DNA of 64,000 nucleotides. Source: UBA4416 sp020846025 (lineage in GTDB: Bacteria; Bacteroidota; Bacteroidia; B-17B0; Aurantibacillaceae). Shown in pieces: positions 54,811-62,308 of the stretch. The DNA lies in assembly GCA_963169295.1 (NCBI GenBank), contig CAUJDD010000083.1, forward strand, positions 21,423 through 85,422, given 5' to 3'. The notes beneath the pieces are model-generated. The model saw only the letters and a list, made by a program, of their open reading frames with translations. It made no database searches and was not told the origin of the DNA. How positions within the stretch are numbered: the first letter of the stretch is position 1; each line of letters starts with the position of its first letter. The position numbers and the translations under genes were made by a program.

Positions 54811-55665
54811 TTATTTGTAATTCCAAATACCATAACCTTTGTGGTATTTACCAAATACTTTTAATAAATAATCAAGGTTATCTGTTTGTATAAAATCCGG
54901 ACATTTTTCAATTGCTTCGTAGTTTTCTTGTTCTGTTTTCACACCATAAATTGTAACGTGCAACCCAGCATCATGCGCTTGTTTTAGCTGAGTTGAATTT
55001 ATGTTTTTATTATTGATTGAAATTCCAAATAAGCGGCTATTTTTTGCTTTTGTAAACCCTTCATTAAATGCTTCAGGCAACAGAAATAAATTAAGGGTGC
55101 TATCTTGTTGTTGTATGCGCTCTAAGAAATCTGAAAATGGATTTTCAATAAACACATGTTGAGCCAACTGATATTTATGAACTAGGTTTAATATAGCACG
55201 AGAAAAAACACCATAATACAATTGATTAAACGCTGCTAATTTAGTATCCCATGTAAAGGTGTAGCGATAAGGATTATCGAGTTTAGTAATAAAATCTTCT
55301 AATGAAATTATAGTTGTGTTTTTTAATAAATTGGATTGAATGGTGCAGTTTTTTATATCATCCCAATTTGACTGACTAATGTATCCACTACAAGCTGTGG
55401 TGGCCGATAAATCATTGGTATGACAAATTACTAGTACACTATCTTTCGTCATAGAGACATCCATTTCCGAACCATCAGCACCTTTATTTAAACAGGTTTC
55501 TAATCCTGGCCATGAATTAGGCGGAAACAATGAATAAAACCCCATGCCTGCATGACCAAAACAACTAATTTGATTGTTGTTTAAATTAGTGAGTTGAAAT
55601 ACTGGCGGATCTTTAGAGCAAGCAACCCCAATCAATAATAAAAATATGACAGCGGTTTTTCGCAA
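54811..55665 (-). CDS. Glycerophosphodiester phosphodiesterase-family lipoprotein
   Basis: 284 residues with a lipoprotein signal (LLIGVAC, Cys16). The GDPD pattern appears as FGHAGMGFYSLFPPNSWPGLETCLNKGADGSEMDVSMTKDSVLVICHTNDL, which retains the first histidine, the EMD pair and the second histidine, though HRG is replaced by HAG. Later LHVTIYGVKTEQENYEAI and CPDFIQTDNLD match the barrel end. It may cleave glycerophosphodiesters in the periplasm; the altered first motif makes activity less certain. It lies 17 bases downstream of ettA. Confidence 0.82.
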   Translation of the reverse strand: MRKTAVIFLLLIGVACSKDPPVFQLTNLNNNQISCFGHAGMGFYSLFPPNSWPGLETCLNKGADGSEMDVSMTKDSVLVICHTNDLSATTACSGYISQSNWDDIKNCTIQSNLLKNTTIISLEDFITKLDNPYRYTFTWDTKLAAFNQLYYGVFSRAILNLVHKYQLAQHVFIENPFSDFLERIQQQDSTLNLFLLPEAFNEGFTKAKNSRLFGISINNKNINSTQLKQAHDAGLHVTIYGVKTEQENYEAIEKCPDFIQTDNLDYLLKVFGKYHKGYGIWNYK

Positions 55666-55682
55666 CTAGCGGTTCAATAAAA

Positions 55683-57371
55683 TTAAACAGTCAATTTTTT
55701 ATAGCGAGGGCGTTTTGGTTCTACATTTCCAAGGCGCTTTTTACGATTTTCTTCATATTCGCTATAACCACCTTCAAACCAATACACCGTGCTATCTCCT
55801 TCAAATGCTAAGATGTGTGTACACACACGGTCTAAAAACCAACGGTCGTGGCTAATGATAACTGCACAACCCGCAAAGTTTTCTAAACCTTCTTCTAATG
55901 CACGCAATGTGTTTACATCCAAATCATTGGTAGGCTCATCGAGTAATAATACGTTACCTTCTTCTTTCAATGCCATTGCTAAATGCAAACGGTTACGCTC
56001 TCCTCCTGATAACACACCTACTTTTTTTCCTTGATCACTTCCACTAAAATTAAATCTTGAAATATAAGCTCTTGCATTCATGGCTTTTCCACCTAAGGTA
56101 ATGTTATCCAATCCTCCGCTTAGTACATCATATACTGTTTTATTTGGATCTAACTCTTTATGGTTTTGGTCCACATAGGCTATTTTTACAGTTGGCCCAA
56201 CTTTAAATTCACCAGCATTTGGTTGCTCTTCGCCCATAATCATTCGGAACAAAGTAGTTTTACCAGCACCGTTAGGGCCAATAATACCTACAATACCAGC
56301 AGGTGGTAATTTAAAATTCAAATGTTCGTATAATAATCTATCGCCAAAACCTTTTGATACTTCAATAGCTTCAATAACTTCGTTACCTAAGCGAGGACCG
56401 TTGGGAATAAATATTTCTAAACGCTCTTCCTTTTCCTTAATATCTTCGTTAAGCATTTTATCATAATTATTTAAACGGGCTTTTTGTTTCACGCCACGCC
56501 CTTTCACACCTTGGCGCACCCACTCCAACTCACGAGCTAAGGTTTTTTGACGTTTACTTTCTGTTTTTTCTTCTTGCTTTAAGCGTTGACCTTTTTGTTC
56601 TAACCAACTTGAGTAGTTTCCTTTCCATGGAATGCCTTCACCACGGTCTAACTCTAATATCCAACCTGCTACATTATCTAAGAAATAACGATCGTGTGTT
56701 ACCGCAATAACAGTACCTTTGTAATGTTGTAAATGTTGCTCCAACCAATCTACCGACTCAGCATCTAAATGGTTGGTAGGCTCATCTAATAATAAAATAT
56801 CTGGTTCTTGTAATAATAAACGACACAAAGCCACTCTGCGACGCTCACCACCCGATAATACTTTGATAGGCGTATTACTTTCAGGACAACGCAAAGCATC
56901 CATTGCTAACTCTAAACGGGTATCTAAGTTCCATAAATCAAATTGATCAATTTGTTCTTGTAATTGCGCTTGACGATTGATGAGTTTATCCATCTTATCA
57001 GGATCGTTTATAATTTCTTCGTCCATAAACTTATTGTTTACTTCCTCAAACTCATTTAATATATCCACGTGTTTTTGAGCACCTTCGCGCACTACTTCAA
57101 TAACCGTTTTATTTTCATCTAGTTTTGGCTCTTGCTCTAATAAACCTATGCTATAACCAGGCGATTGATGAATTTCTCCTAAATAATCTTTATCAATGCC
57201 AGCCATTATGCGTAGTAAAGATGATTTACCTGAACCATTTAATCCTAGTACACCTATTTTAGCTCCATAATAAAAGGAGATGTATATATCTTTTAATACT
57301 TGTTTTTGTGGAGGATGTATCTTAGATACATTTACCATACTATAAATAATTTGTCTTCCGGTTTCTGACAT
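55683..57371 (-). CDS. ettA: Energy-dependent translational throttle protein EttA
   Basis: 562 residues, the usual length for this ABC-F protein. It has two ABC domains (GLNGSGKSSLLRIMAG with LSGGERRRVALCRLL, and GPNGAGKTTLFRMIMG with LSGGERNRLHLAMAL), joined by the linker with the family mark VKGRGVKQKARLNNYD. It binds the ribosomal E site and gates the first elongation steps according to energy state. The cassette array begins about 340 bases from its 5' end on the other strand. Confidence 0.95.
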   Translation of the reverse strand: MSETGRQIIYSMVNVSKIHPPQKQVLKDIYISFYYGAKIGVLGLNGSGKSSLLRIMAGIDKDYLGEIHQSPGYSIGLLEQEPKLDENKTVIEVVREGAQKHVDILNEFEEVNNKFMDEEIINDPDKMDKLINRQAQLQEQIDQFDLWNLDTRLELAMDALRCPESNTPIKVLSGGERRRVALCRLLLQEPDILLLDEPTNHLDAESVDWLEQHLQHYKGTVIAVTHDRYFLDNVAGWILELDRGEGIPWKGNYSSWLEQKGQRLKQEEKTESKRQKTLARELEWVRQGVKGRGVKQKARLNNYDKMLNEDIKEKEERLEIFIPNGPRLGNEVIEAIEVSKGFGDRLLYEHLNFKLPPAGIVGIIGPNGAGKTTLFRMIMGEEQPNAGEFKVGPTVKIAYVDQNHKELDPNKTVYDVLSGGLDNITLGGKAMNARAYISRFNFSGSDQGKKVGVLSGGERNRLHLAMALKEEGNVLLLDEPTNDLDVNTLRALEEGLENFAGCAVIISHDRWFLDRVCTHILAFEGDSTVYWFEGGYSEYEENRKKRLGNVEPKRPRYKKLTV

Positions 57372-57712
57372 GATAAAAAAAATTAGGCTATAAAGTTAAT
57401 AGAATTTAGCGAATTTTCACGGGTTGTTTGTACTAAAATATGTGTATTAATTTGTAAATAGGTTTATATAAATATAAACGGATGCTTCACACACTTACTA
57501 TACTTCATTTTCTCACTTTCAGGAAATAGAAAGGGCTTAACCATATAAGAATTATTGGGTTATAGTAGTAGCCGTACCACCGAAATATATAATCACATGA
57601 GCATCAAAAGTCTGCAAAACATCAAAAGCCCGTTTGATGATTTATAATAAAATAACTACACCAAGCCAATCAAATTTAAAAATTTGTGTATATTTGGTAC
57701 ACATATAACTGA
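57372..57712 (+). other. Intergenic leader of the cassette array
   Basis: No coding signal is seen. It holds a hairpin, CATCAAA / TTTGATG with a 6-base loop (57620-57639), without a T run. Near its right end is an exact -7 box TATATTTG (57689-57696) pointing into the array. The first G^TT junction follows at 57713, preceded by AACTGA, which resembles the GGCTGA that precedes the later junctions. This is where an attachment site and cassette promoter would sit in an integron; no integrase gene is present. Confidence 0.45.
57689..57696 (+). promoter_or_regulatory. Candidate cassette promoter (-7 box)
   Basis: TATATTTG is an exact TAnnTTTG match 17 bases before the first cassette junction and reads into it. 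No convincing -33 element is present at the right distance. Confidence 0.4.
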
Positions 57713-57713
57713 G

Positions 57714-58640
57714 TTGGCAGAAATTATCCTACTTGGAAGCCAAGTTATTTTTAGGTACTATCAAAAAAAATATACTTTTGTAAATCAGATAAAAAATAAT
57801 AACAAAATGTAAATGTTTGATATTAATCATTAAAATTCAGCATTTGTCAGAATTAGAAAATAAAATGAAGGTTCCAATAATTTACATACCAAAAACAAGA
57901 TTTAAGAAATTCATATTTATCGAAAAAAGATACAAATCTAATGGATTAATTATTCCTCTAGGTTGTGATTGCCATCCTGCCTATATGCTAAATTCTTTAT
58001 ATCTAAGAACTAGCAGTTTACCCTTTGATTGGCTAAATATTGATCCTATCATAACATTCGAGTATGTGTCTAAAAATATAAATGATAAATTTAATTTCTT
58101 TTTGAAAAATCCTAAACTTAATGACCGAGGATACTTTATTTCCCCAAAATATCCATATTCCGAGTTTATGCATGAAAAAGATTTAAACAATCAAGAAACA
58201 ATAAATAAATTTAGGAGAAGAATTGATCGTTTTTTTAGTCTAATTAAAACAAAGAAAATACAATTTCTTCATAATATTCCAGTAAATTCACTTCACAAAG
58301 AAAGTGATATATATCAATATATAAGTGATATTAAATTATTTCAGTCTATAATCCCCTCCGATTCAACAATTCATATTTACATGAGGTATGATGAAAATTT
58401 GTCCGAAAATGAATTACTTTCTGAAAAATTATATAATGAATTAAATAACCTAAATATATATACGTATAAATATGTAAGGGGGTTAAAAAAAAATGGAATA
58501 TGGGGATTAAAATCTCATTATCATTCTTTATTAATAAATTTAGATATTAAAATAAAAATAACATTTCCAAAAATATTTATAAAATAACTTCTGCCAACAT
58601 ATAGGGATTAAACGAAGCTCTGCTTCGATTTAATCCTTTG
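57714..58640 (+). mobile_element. Cassette 1: DUF1796 gene plus attC-like site
   Basis: The unit opens after G at 57713. The 15 bases 57713-57727 (GTTGGCAGAAATTAT) are complementary to 58584-58598 at 14 positions; the one difference is a transition. The 3' end is the 49-nt hairpin site 58595-58643, cleaved in this model after G 58640. Confidence 0.7.
57865..58587 (+). CDS. DUF1796-family putative cysteine peptidase (cassette cargo)
   Basis: 240 residues from the ATG at 57865; an upstream TTG at 57817 would add 16 residues. IIPLGCDCHPAYMLNSLYLR followed by SLPFDWLNIDP matches the start of the DUF1796 papain-like family, where the cysteine after SLG is the predicted nucleophile. The rest (FFSLIKTKKIQFLHNIP, GIWGLKSHYHSLL) fits the family's expected layout. 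The substrate is unknown; similar proteins are encoded near glycan genes or in variable regions. The stop codon lies four bases inside the arm that pairs with the cassette start. Confidence 0.75.
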   Translation: MKVPIIYIPKTRFKKFIFIEKRYKSNGLIIPLGCDCHPAYMLNSLYLRTSSLPFDWLNIDPIITFEYVSKNINDKFNFFLKNPKLNDRGYFISPKYPYSEFMHEKDLNNQETINKFRRRIDRFFSLIKTKKIQFLHNIPVNSLHKESDIYQYISDIKLFQSIIPSDSTIHIYMRYDENLSENELLSEKLYNELNNLNIYTYKYVRGLKKNGIWGLKSHYHSLLINLDIKIKITFPKIFIK

Positions 58641-58736
58641 TTGAATGAAGCTTCGGGAGCCTCTGTTTCAAAAAAAATATATTATGGGGTTTTAAAAATT
58701 GATGGGTGGCTTTTTAAATAAAAGCATCTATAAATC

Positions 58737-58817
58737 TTACTGCATATCCTTTTCAATAAAATCTTCGAGGCTCTTAAACTCAATCTGCGTGCGGCTTTTA
58801 GGACTTATTATTGGCAT
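58737..58817 (-). pseudogene. Transposase N-terminal relic in repeat copy A
   Basis: A 26-codon antisense frame, MPIISPKSRTQIEFKSLEDF then IEKDMQ, with a one-base deletion relative to the other copies that brings an early stop. The pattern (F-SLEDFIEKDN-VRFIDA in copies C and D) resembles the N-terminus of IS1182-type transposases. A -7-like TATCTTTG lies just upstream on the minus strand (58828-58821). Confidence 0.55.
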
Positions 58818-58829
58818 ACACAAAGATAC

Positions 58830-58858
58830 TTGTTTTTGATTTTTTATTTGTATATTTA
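58830..58858 (+). promoter_or_regulatory. Candidate outward promoter in repeat copy A
   Basis: TTG (58830-58832), 18 bases, then TATATTTA (58851-58858), close to TAnnTTTG and reading into cassette 2. The same sequence is present in copy C (62174-62202 region) and is altered in copy D. Confidence 0.4.
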
Positions 58859-58944
58859 TTTCATAAATAACAAACAGCTTGTGTTAATTATATTGAGTTT
58901 TTTCACAGGCTGCCGTTATGGGTAATGGTAAGAAACCGACAACA

Positions 58945-59766
58945 ATGACATTTAAGAATCATAAAATATCATCACAATTAGACAAATACATTGAAAGTAT
59001 TTTCTATTACAAAGACTTTGTGCCAGAGCACAATATTGAAAAGGTAATTCCGACAGGAAATATATTTATTCTTATTGAACTTGATGGATTCGAAAGAAAA
59101 ACATTTGACAATGAACTTGAATCCATTGGACATTTTAGGAACAGTTGGATTTCCGGTATGCACCAGAAACATTTGAACATTTCAGCACATAAGAATTCTG
59201 AAATGCTAATCATTCAATTTAAATCTTTTGGAGCATATCCCTTTTTAAAGTTACCGATAAATGAACTTAACAATAAAGTTGTTCAAGCCGAGAAGTATTT
59301 TGGAGATAGTATTTTGAAACTTCGAGAAGCAATTATTCTAAAACAAAGCATTTCAGACAAATTCAAGATAGTTGAAGAATGGTTGTTAGGTATATTTGAC
59401 GAGAAGGGCATACCGCCAAAAGAAATAATTGACTTTATGAAAACACTTCAAAGTCAACCTTTTTCCAAACACAATGAATTACTGAAAGACTATCCAAAGA
59501 CGAGTAAAAACCTCATTGACCAGTTAAAAAAATATTGTGGTTTGACACCAAAAGTCTTTCATAGGATTTTTCGTTTCAACACTTTATTGACAAACATCAA
59601 CCAAAAAAAAGAAATAGTTTGGACTGACATAGTTTATGAAACGGGATATTCAGACCAATCACATTTTATAAAGGAGTTTCAAGAGTTTAGTGGTTTTAAT
59701 CCGACCCAATTCATTAAAAACGGGTACAATGATTCTGTTCCAAATTTTTTACCACTTGACAAATAG
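58945..59766 (+). CDS. AraC-family transcriptional regulator (cassette cargo)
   Basis: 273 residues from the ATG that gives MTFKNHKISSQLDKYIESIF; a start at 58918 would use an ATG inside the recombination core. The N-terminal 170 residues are a DUF6597-like sensor (VIPTGNIFILIELDG, MLIIQFKSFGAYPFLKLP). The C-terminal AraC domain has SKNLIDQLKKYCGLTPKVFHRIFRFN and DIVYETGYSDQSHFIKEFQEFSGFNPTQF. It probably controls its cassette neighbours or a host function. Codon use includes many GAC and CCG codons, unlike the flanking core genes. Confidence 0.88.
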   Translation: MTFKNHKISSQLDKYIESIFYYKDFVPEHNIEKVIPTGNIFILIELDGFERKTFDNELESIGHFRNSWISGMHQKHLNISAHKNSEMLIIQFKSFGAYPFLKLPINELNNKVVQAEKYFGDSILKLREAIILKQSISDKFKIVEEWLLGIFDEKGIPPKEIIDFMKTLQSQPFSKHNELLKDYPKTSKNLIDQLKKYCGLTPKVFHRIFRFNTLLTNINQKKEIVWTDIVYETGYSDQSHFIKEFQEFSGFNPTQFIKNGYNDSVPNFLPLDK

Positions 59767-59835
59767 GTTAATTTTCTACAATACATTGAGTAAACAACGG
59801 AGTAAATTTGTGCCAAATTTAAATCGATATTGATT

Positions 59836-60243
59836 ATGGACATTTCAACACTTAATTGGTTTGCAGTTATTGTAGCAGCACTTTCAAATTTTTTAATTGG
59901 TGCACTTTGGTATTCACCGAAACTTTTCGGCAAGGTATGGATGAAAGAAAACAATTTCTCTGATGACGACCTAAAAAACGGGAATATGCCAAAGATTTTC
60001 GGTCTTACTTTTCTTTTCTCAATCGTAATGGCGTTTAACTTGGCAATGTATTTAAATGATGCAAGTACAAATGCAAGTTGGGGAGCAATTGCAGGATTTT
60101 TAGCAGGATTTGGATGGGTAGCAATGTCTATTTTTACAATCGGGCAGTTTGAACGGAAATCTGCAAAATATATGCTCATTCACGGTGGATATGTTACCAT
60201 CAGTTTTATTGTAATGGGCTTAATAATTGGACTTTGGAGATAG
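59836..60243 (+). CDS. DUF1761 membrane protein (cassette cargo)
   Basis: 135 residues with four predicted spans: NWFAVIVAALSNFLIGALWYSP, IFGLTFLFSIVMAFNLAMYL, GAIAGFLAGFGWVAMSIFTIG and the final VTISFIVMGLIIGLW. The ALWYSPKLFGKVWMKE segment after span 1 is the DUF1761 hallmark. The function of the family is unknown. The gene is preceded closely by the AraC gene and followed 9 bases later by the DUF4287 gene. Confidence 0.88.
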   Translation: MDISTLNWFAVIVAALSNFLIGALWYSPKLFGKVWMKENNFSDDDLKNGNMPKIFGLTFLFSIVMAFNLAMYLNDASTNASWGAIAGFLAGFGWVAMSIFTIGQFERKSAKYMLIHGGYVTISFIVMGLIIGLWR

Positions 60244-60252
60244 AATCATATT

Positions 60253-60804
60253 ATGGATAAAGCAACGCAAACAATGATAGACAACCTGAACAAAAACACA
60301 GGCAAGTCTTTAGAACAATGGATTGAAATTGTGAAATCTCAAAATTTTGTGAAACACGGAGAAATAGTAAAATTTCTCAAAGAGCAACACGAGTTTACTC
60401 ACGGTTTTGCAAATCTTGTTGCACACAAAGCAAACGAATCGGATGCAGGTTCAGCAGATAATCAAGACGACTTGATTACTAGACAGTATTCGGGAAAAGA
60501 ACATTTGAAAGCATTTTATGATAAACTTATTTCCGAAATTCAAACTTTTGGGAACGACATAGAAATCGCACCGAAAAATTCTTACGTGAGTTTAAGACGA
60601 AAAAAGCAATTTGCGACTTTGAACCCTGCAACCAAGACACGTTTTGAAATTGGCATTAACTTAAAAGGACAAGAACCAAAAGGGAAATTAGAACCCGAAA
60701 AACCAAAGGCAATGTGTTCTCATAAAATAATCCTAACTGACATAAAAGACATTGACAAAGAAGTTATTGAGTGGACTAGGAAGGCTTATGAAAATGCGGG
60801 ATAA
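60253..60804 (+). CDS. DUF4287 and DUF5655 domain protein (cassette cargo)
   Basis: 183 residues. The N-terminal 70 residues (MIDNLNKNTGKSLEQWIEIV, HGEIVKFLKEQHEFTHGFAN) are DUF4287. The C-terminal 110 residues (LKAFYDKLISEIQTFGNDIEIAPKNSYVSLRRKKQFATL through DIKDIDKEVIEWTRKAYENA) are DUF5655. Both are small cytoplasmic domains without assigned activity. The stop codon lies five bases before the arm that pairs with the cassette start. Confidence 0.87.
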   Translation: MDKATQTMIDNLNKNTGKSLEQWIEIVKSQNFVKHGEIVKFLKEQHEFTHGFANLVAHKANESDAGSADNQDDLITRQYSGKEHLKAFYDKLISEIQTFGNDIEIAPKNSYVSLRRKKQFATLNPATKTRFEIGINLKGQEPKGKLEPEKPKAMCSHKIILTDIKDIDKEVIEWTRKAYENAG

Positions 60805-60808
60805 GAGA

Positions 60809-60890
60809 ACCACTACCCATAACAAACAGCTTGTGTTAATTATATTGAGTTTTTTCATAACCTGTCCCGATAGTTCGGGAGGCTGACGTT
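60809..60890 (+). repeat. Short junction repeat, copy B (single attC-like site)
   Basis: Only hairpin 2 is present. R-like arms CCCATAAC and GTTATGTG flank unpaired AAA/AC and CAGC/GCTG. The far arm is altered by an extra hairpin, TCCCGA-TAGT-TCGGGA (60865-60880), so the site spans 70 nt from AAC (60821) to GTT (60888-60890). There is no transposase relic or 275-bp unit, so cassettes 2 and 3 abut directly. Confidence 0.78.
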
Positions 60891-60938
60891 ATGTGTAATA
60901 TTTCTCAACGATTGTGCTAAACATTGAACTAAAATACA

Positions 60939-60968
60939 TACTTTTGATAGTATCAAATGATAGTATCA
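60939..60968 (+). promoter_or_regulatory. Promoter and tandem palindromic operator of the Fic gene
   Basis: TACTTTTG (60939-60946) is an exact -7 box. It runs into TTGATA-G-TATCAA (60944-60956), a perfect palindrome around a central G, and a second TGATAGTATCA copy follows at 60958-60968. The two sit over the expected transcription start and just before the ATG at 60972, as expected for autorepression or a cognate repressor. Confidence 0.55.
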
Positions 60969-60971
60969 AAT

Positions 60972-61928
60972 ATGAAACCACCATACGAAATAACATCCCT
61001 AATTTTAAAATATATTTCTTCAATTTCAGAAAAAATTGGAGAAGTTAACGCAAAATATTTAGTCAAAACCAATCCAAGTCTACGAAAACAAAATAAAATA
61101 AAAACTATACATTCTTCATTAAGTATTGAAGGAAATACTTTATCTGAAGAACAAATTACGGCAATATTAGAAAACAAAAGAGTTGTTGGACCTCAAAAGG
61201 ATATAATAGAAGTTTTGAATGCTTTAGAAGTATATAAAAATATAAATATTCTTAAACATCATTCCGAGAAAGATTTTTTAAAAGCTCATAAAATGCTAAT
61301 GAAAGATCTTATTGAAAATTCAGGAAAATACAGAACAAAAGGTGTAGGAATCGTAAAAGGTCCAAAAGTTGAGCATGTTGCGCCTCCCCATGAGAATGTT
61401 CCATTTCTAATGAAAGATTTATTTCAATATTTAAAGGATAAATCTGAAATATCACTAATTAAAAGTTGTGTTTTTCATTACGAAATGGAGTTTATTCATC
61501 CATTCATGGACGGAAACGGAAGAATGGGAAGATTATGGCAAACTTTGATTTTGATGGAAGAATACCCTGTCTTTGAATTTTTACCTTTTGAAACTTTAAT
61601 TTCAAAAAATCAAACAGCATATTACCATTCCTTATCTGCCTCTGACAACGAAGGAAAATCAACCAAATTCATCGAGTATATGCTGAGTACTATTGACAAA
61701 TCTTTGAATGAGCTCTTGGAAAACACAACAACAACAAAACTAACTGATGAAAATAGAGTTCAAGTTTTCCTTGAAAATTTTGTTGATGAATTTACGAGAA
61801 AAGATTATCTAAATTATTTCAAGGATTTATCATCGGCAACAGCTAGCAGAGATTTGAAAAAAGCGGTTGAAATGGGAATCATCACAAAGAATGGCGATAA
61901 AAAAACAACAACATATAGAAAGAATTAA
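60972..61928 (+). CDS. Fic-domain protein (cassette cargo)
   Basis: 318 residues from the ATG giving MKPPYEITSLILKYISSISE, the standard start of this Fic subgroup; an ATG at 60957 lies within the palindromes. The inhibitory helix motif SSLSIEGNTL (S-xx-xEGN) is near residues 45-55. The active site HPFMDGNGRMGRLW matches HPFxxGNGRxxR fully. A C-terminal winged-helix region (LNYFKDLSSATASRDLKKAVEMGIITK) is DNA-binding-like. It should transfer AMP from ATP to a protein and be held inactive by its own helix. The gene has its own promoter. Confidence 0.93.
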   Translation: MKPPYEITSLILKYISSISEKIGEVNAKYLVKTNPSLRKQNKIKTIHSSLSIEGNTLSEEQITAILENKRVVGPQKDIIEVLNALEVYKNINILKHHSEKDFLKAHKMLMKDLIENSGKYRTKGVGIVKGPKVEHVAPPHENVPFLMKDLFQYLKDKSEISLIKSCVFHYEMEFIHPFMDGNGRMGRLWQTLILMEEYPVFEFLPFETLISKNQTAYYHSLSASDNEGKSTKFIEYMLSTIDKSLNELLENTTTTKLTDENRVQVFLENFVDEFTRKDYLNYFKDLSSATASRDLKKAVEMGIITKNGDKKTTTYRKN

Positions 61929-62261
61929 TACTACGCACAACATATAGGGATTAAACGAAGCACTGCTTCGATTTAATCCTGAGTTGAATGAAGCTTCGGA
62001 AGCCTCTGTTGCAAATAAAATAAATTATGGGGTTTTAAAAATTGATGAGCTGCTTTTTAAATTAAAGCATCTATAAATCTTACTACATTATCCTTTTCAA
62101 TAAAATCTTCGAGGCTCTTAAACTCAATCTGCGTACGGATTTTAGGAGTTATGATTGGCATACACAAAGATACTTGTTTTTGATTTTTTATTTGTATATT
62201 TATCTCATAAATAACAAACAGCTTGTGTTAATTATATTGAGTTTTTTCACAGGCTGACGTT
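61929..62261 (+). repeat. Long junction repeat, copy C: two attC-like hairpins around a non-coding unit
   Basis: Hairpin 1 spans 61938-61986 with the same stem as copy A (loop sequence ACT in place of TCT) and the same extrahelical A. Hairpin 2 spans 62213-62261. Both are 49 nt. The intervening unit 61984-62259 is 276 bases, nearly identical to that of copy A, and holds the transposase relic and the promoter-like segment. Confidence 0.82.
62057..62161 (-). pseudogene. Transposase N-terminal relic in repeat copy C
   Basis: A 34-codon antisense frame: MPIITPKIRTQIEFKSLEDF followed by IEKDNVVRFIDALI and a stop. It keeps the frame lost in copy A. The resemblance to IS1182-type transposase N-termini is by eye. 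Confidence 0.55.
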
Positions 62262-62308
62262 AGTGGCAAGCATAACGAACGACAACGTAACAATAAAAAC
62301 TAAATAAA

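Larger units (their letters stand above)
58584..58917 (+). repeat. Long junction repeat, copy A: two attC-like hairpins around a non-coding unit
   Basis: Hairpin 1 spans 58595-58643: CAAC/GTTG outer arms, then GGATTAAACGAAGC (58605-58618) paired with GCTTCG and TTTAATCC, with A 58628 left unpaired as an extrahelical base. Hairpin 2 spans 58869-58917: AAC/GTT outer arms, unpaired AAA/CC, then CAGCTTGTG paired with CACAGGCTG with one G-T pair and a 20-base loop. Both are 49 nt. The 275 bases from 58641 to 58915 between the two cleavage points have no complete gene. Confidence 0.82.
58916..60888 (+). mobile_element. Cassette 2: AraC, DUF1761 and DUF4287/DUF5655 genes plus short attC-like site
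   Basis: The first bases from 58915 (GTTATGGGTAATGGT) are complementary to 60809-60823 at 14 of 15 positions, with one transition. The 3' end is the short junction repeat, copy B. The unit carries three genes in one direction, more than most integron cassettes. Confidence 0.7.
60889..61983 (+). mobile_element. Cassette 3: Fic gene plus attC-like site
   Basis: The start from 60888 (GTTATGTGTAATA) is complementary to 61929-61941 at 10 of 13 positions, all three differences being transitions. The 3' site is hairpin 1 of copy C (61938-61986). Confidence 0.68.

Noticed and set aside
57620..57639. Rho-independent terminator before the array
   Set aside because: The CATCAAA/TTTGATG hairpin has no run of T after it on either strand.
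58595..58917. The whole 330-bp repeat as one long attC site
   Set aside because: The 5' inner arm (GGGATTAAA) does not pair with the 3' inner arm (GGCTG); each end pairs within its own 49-nt hairpin instead.
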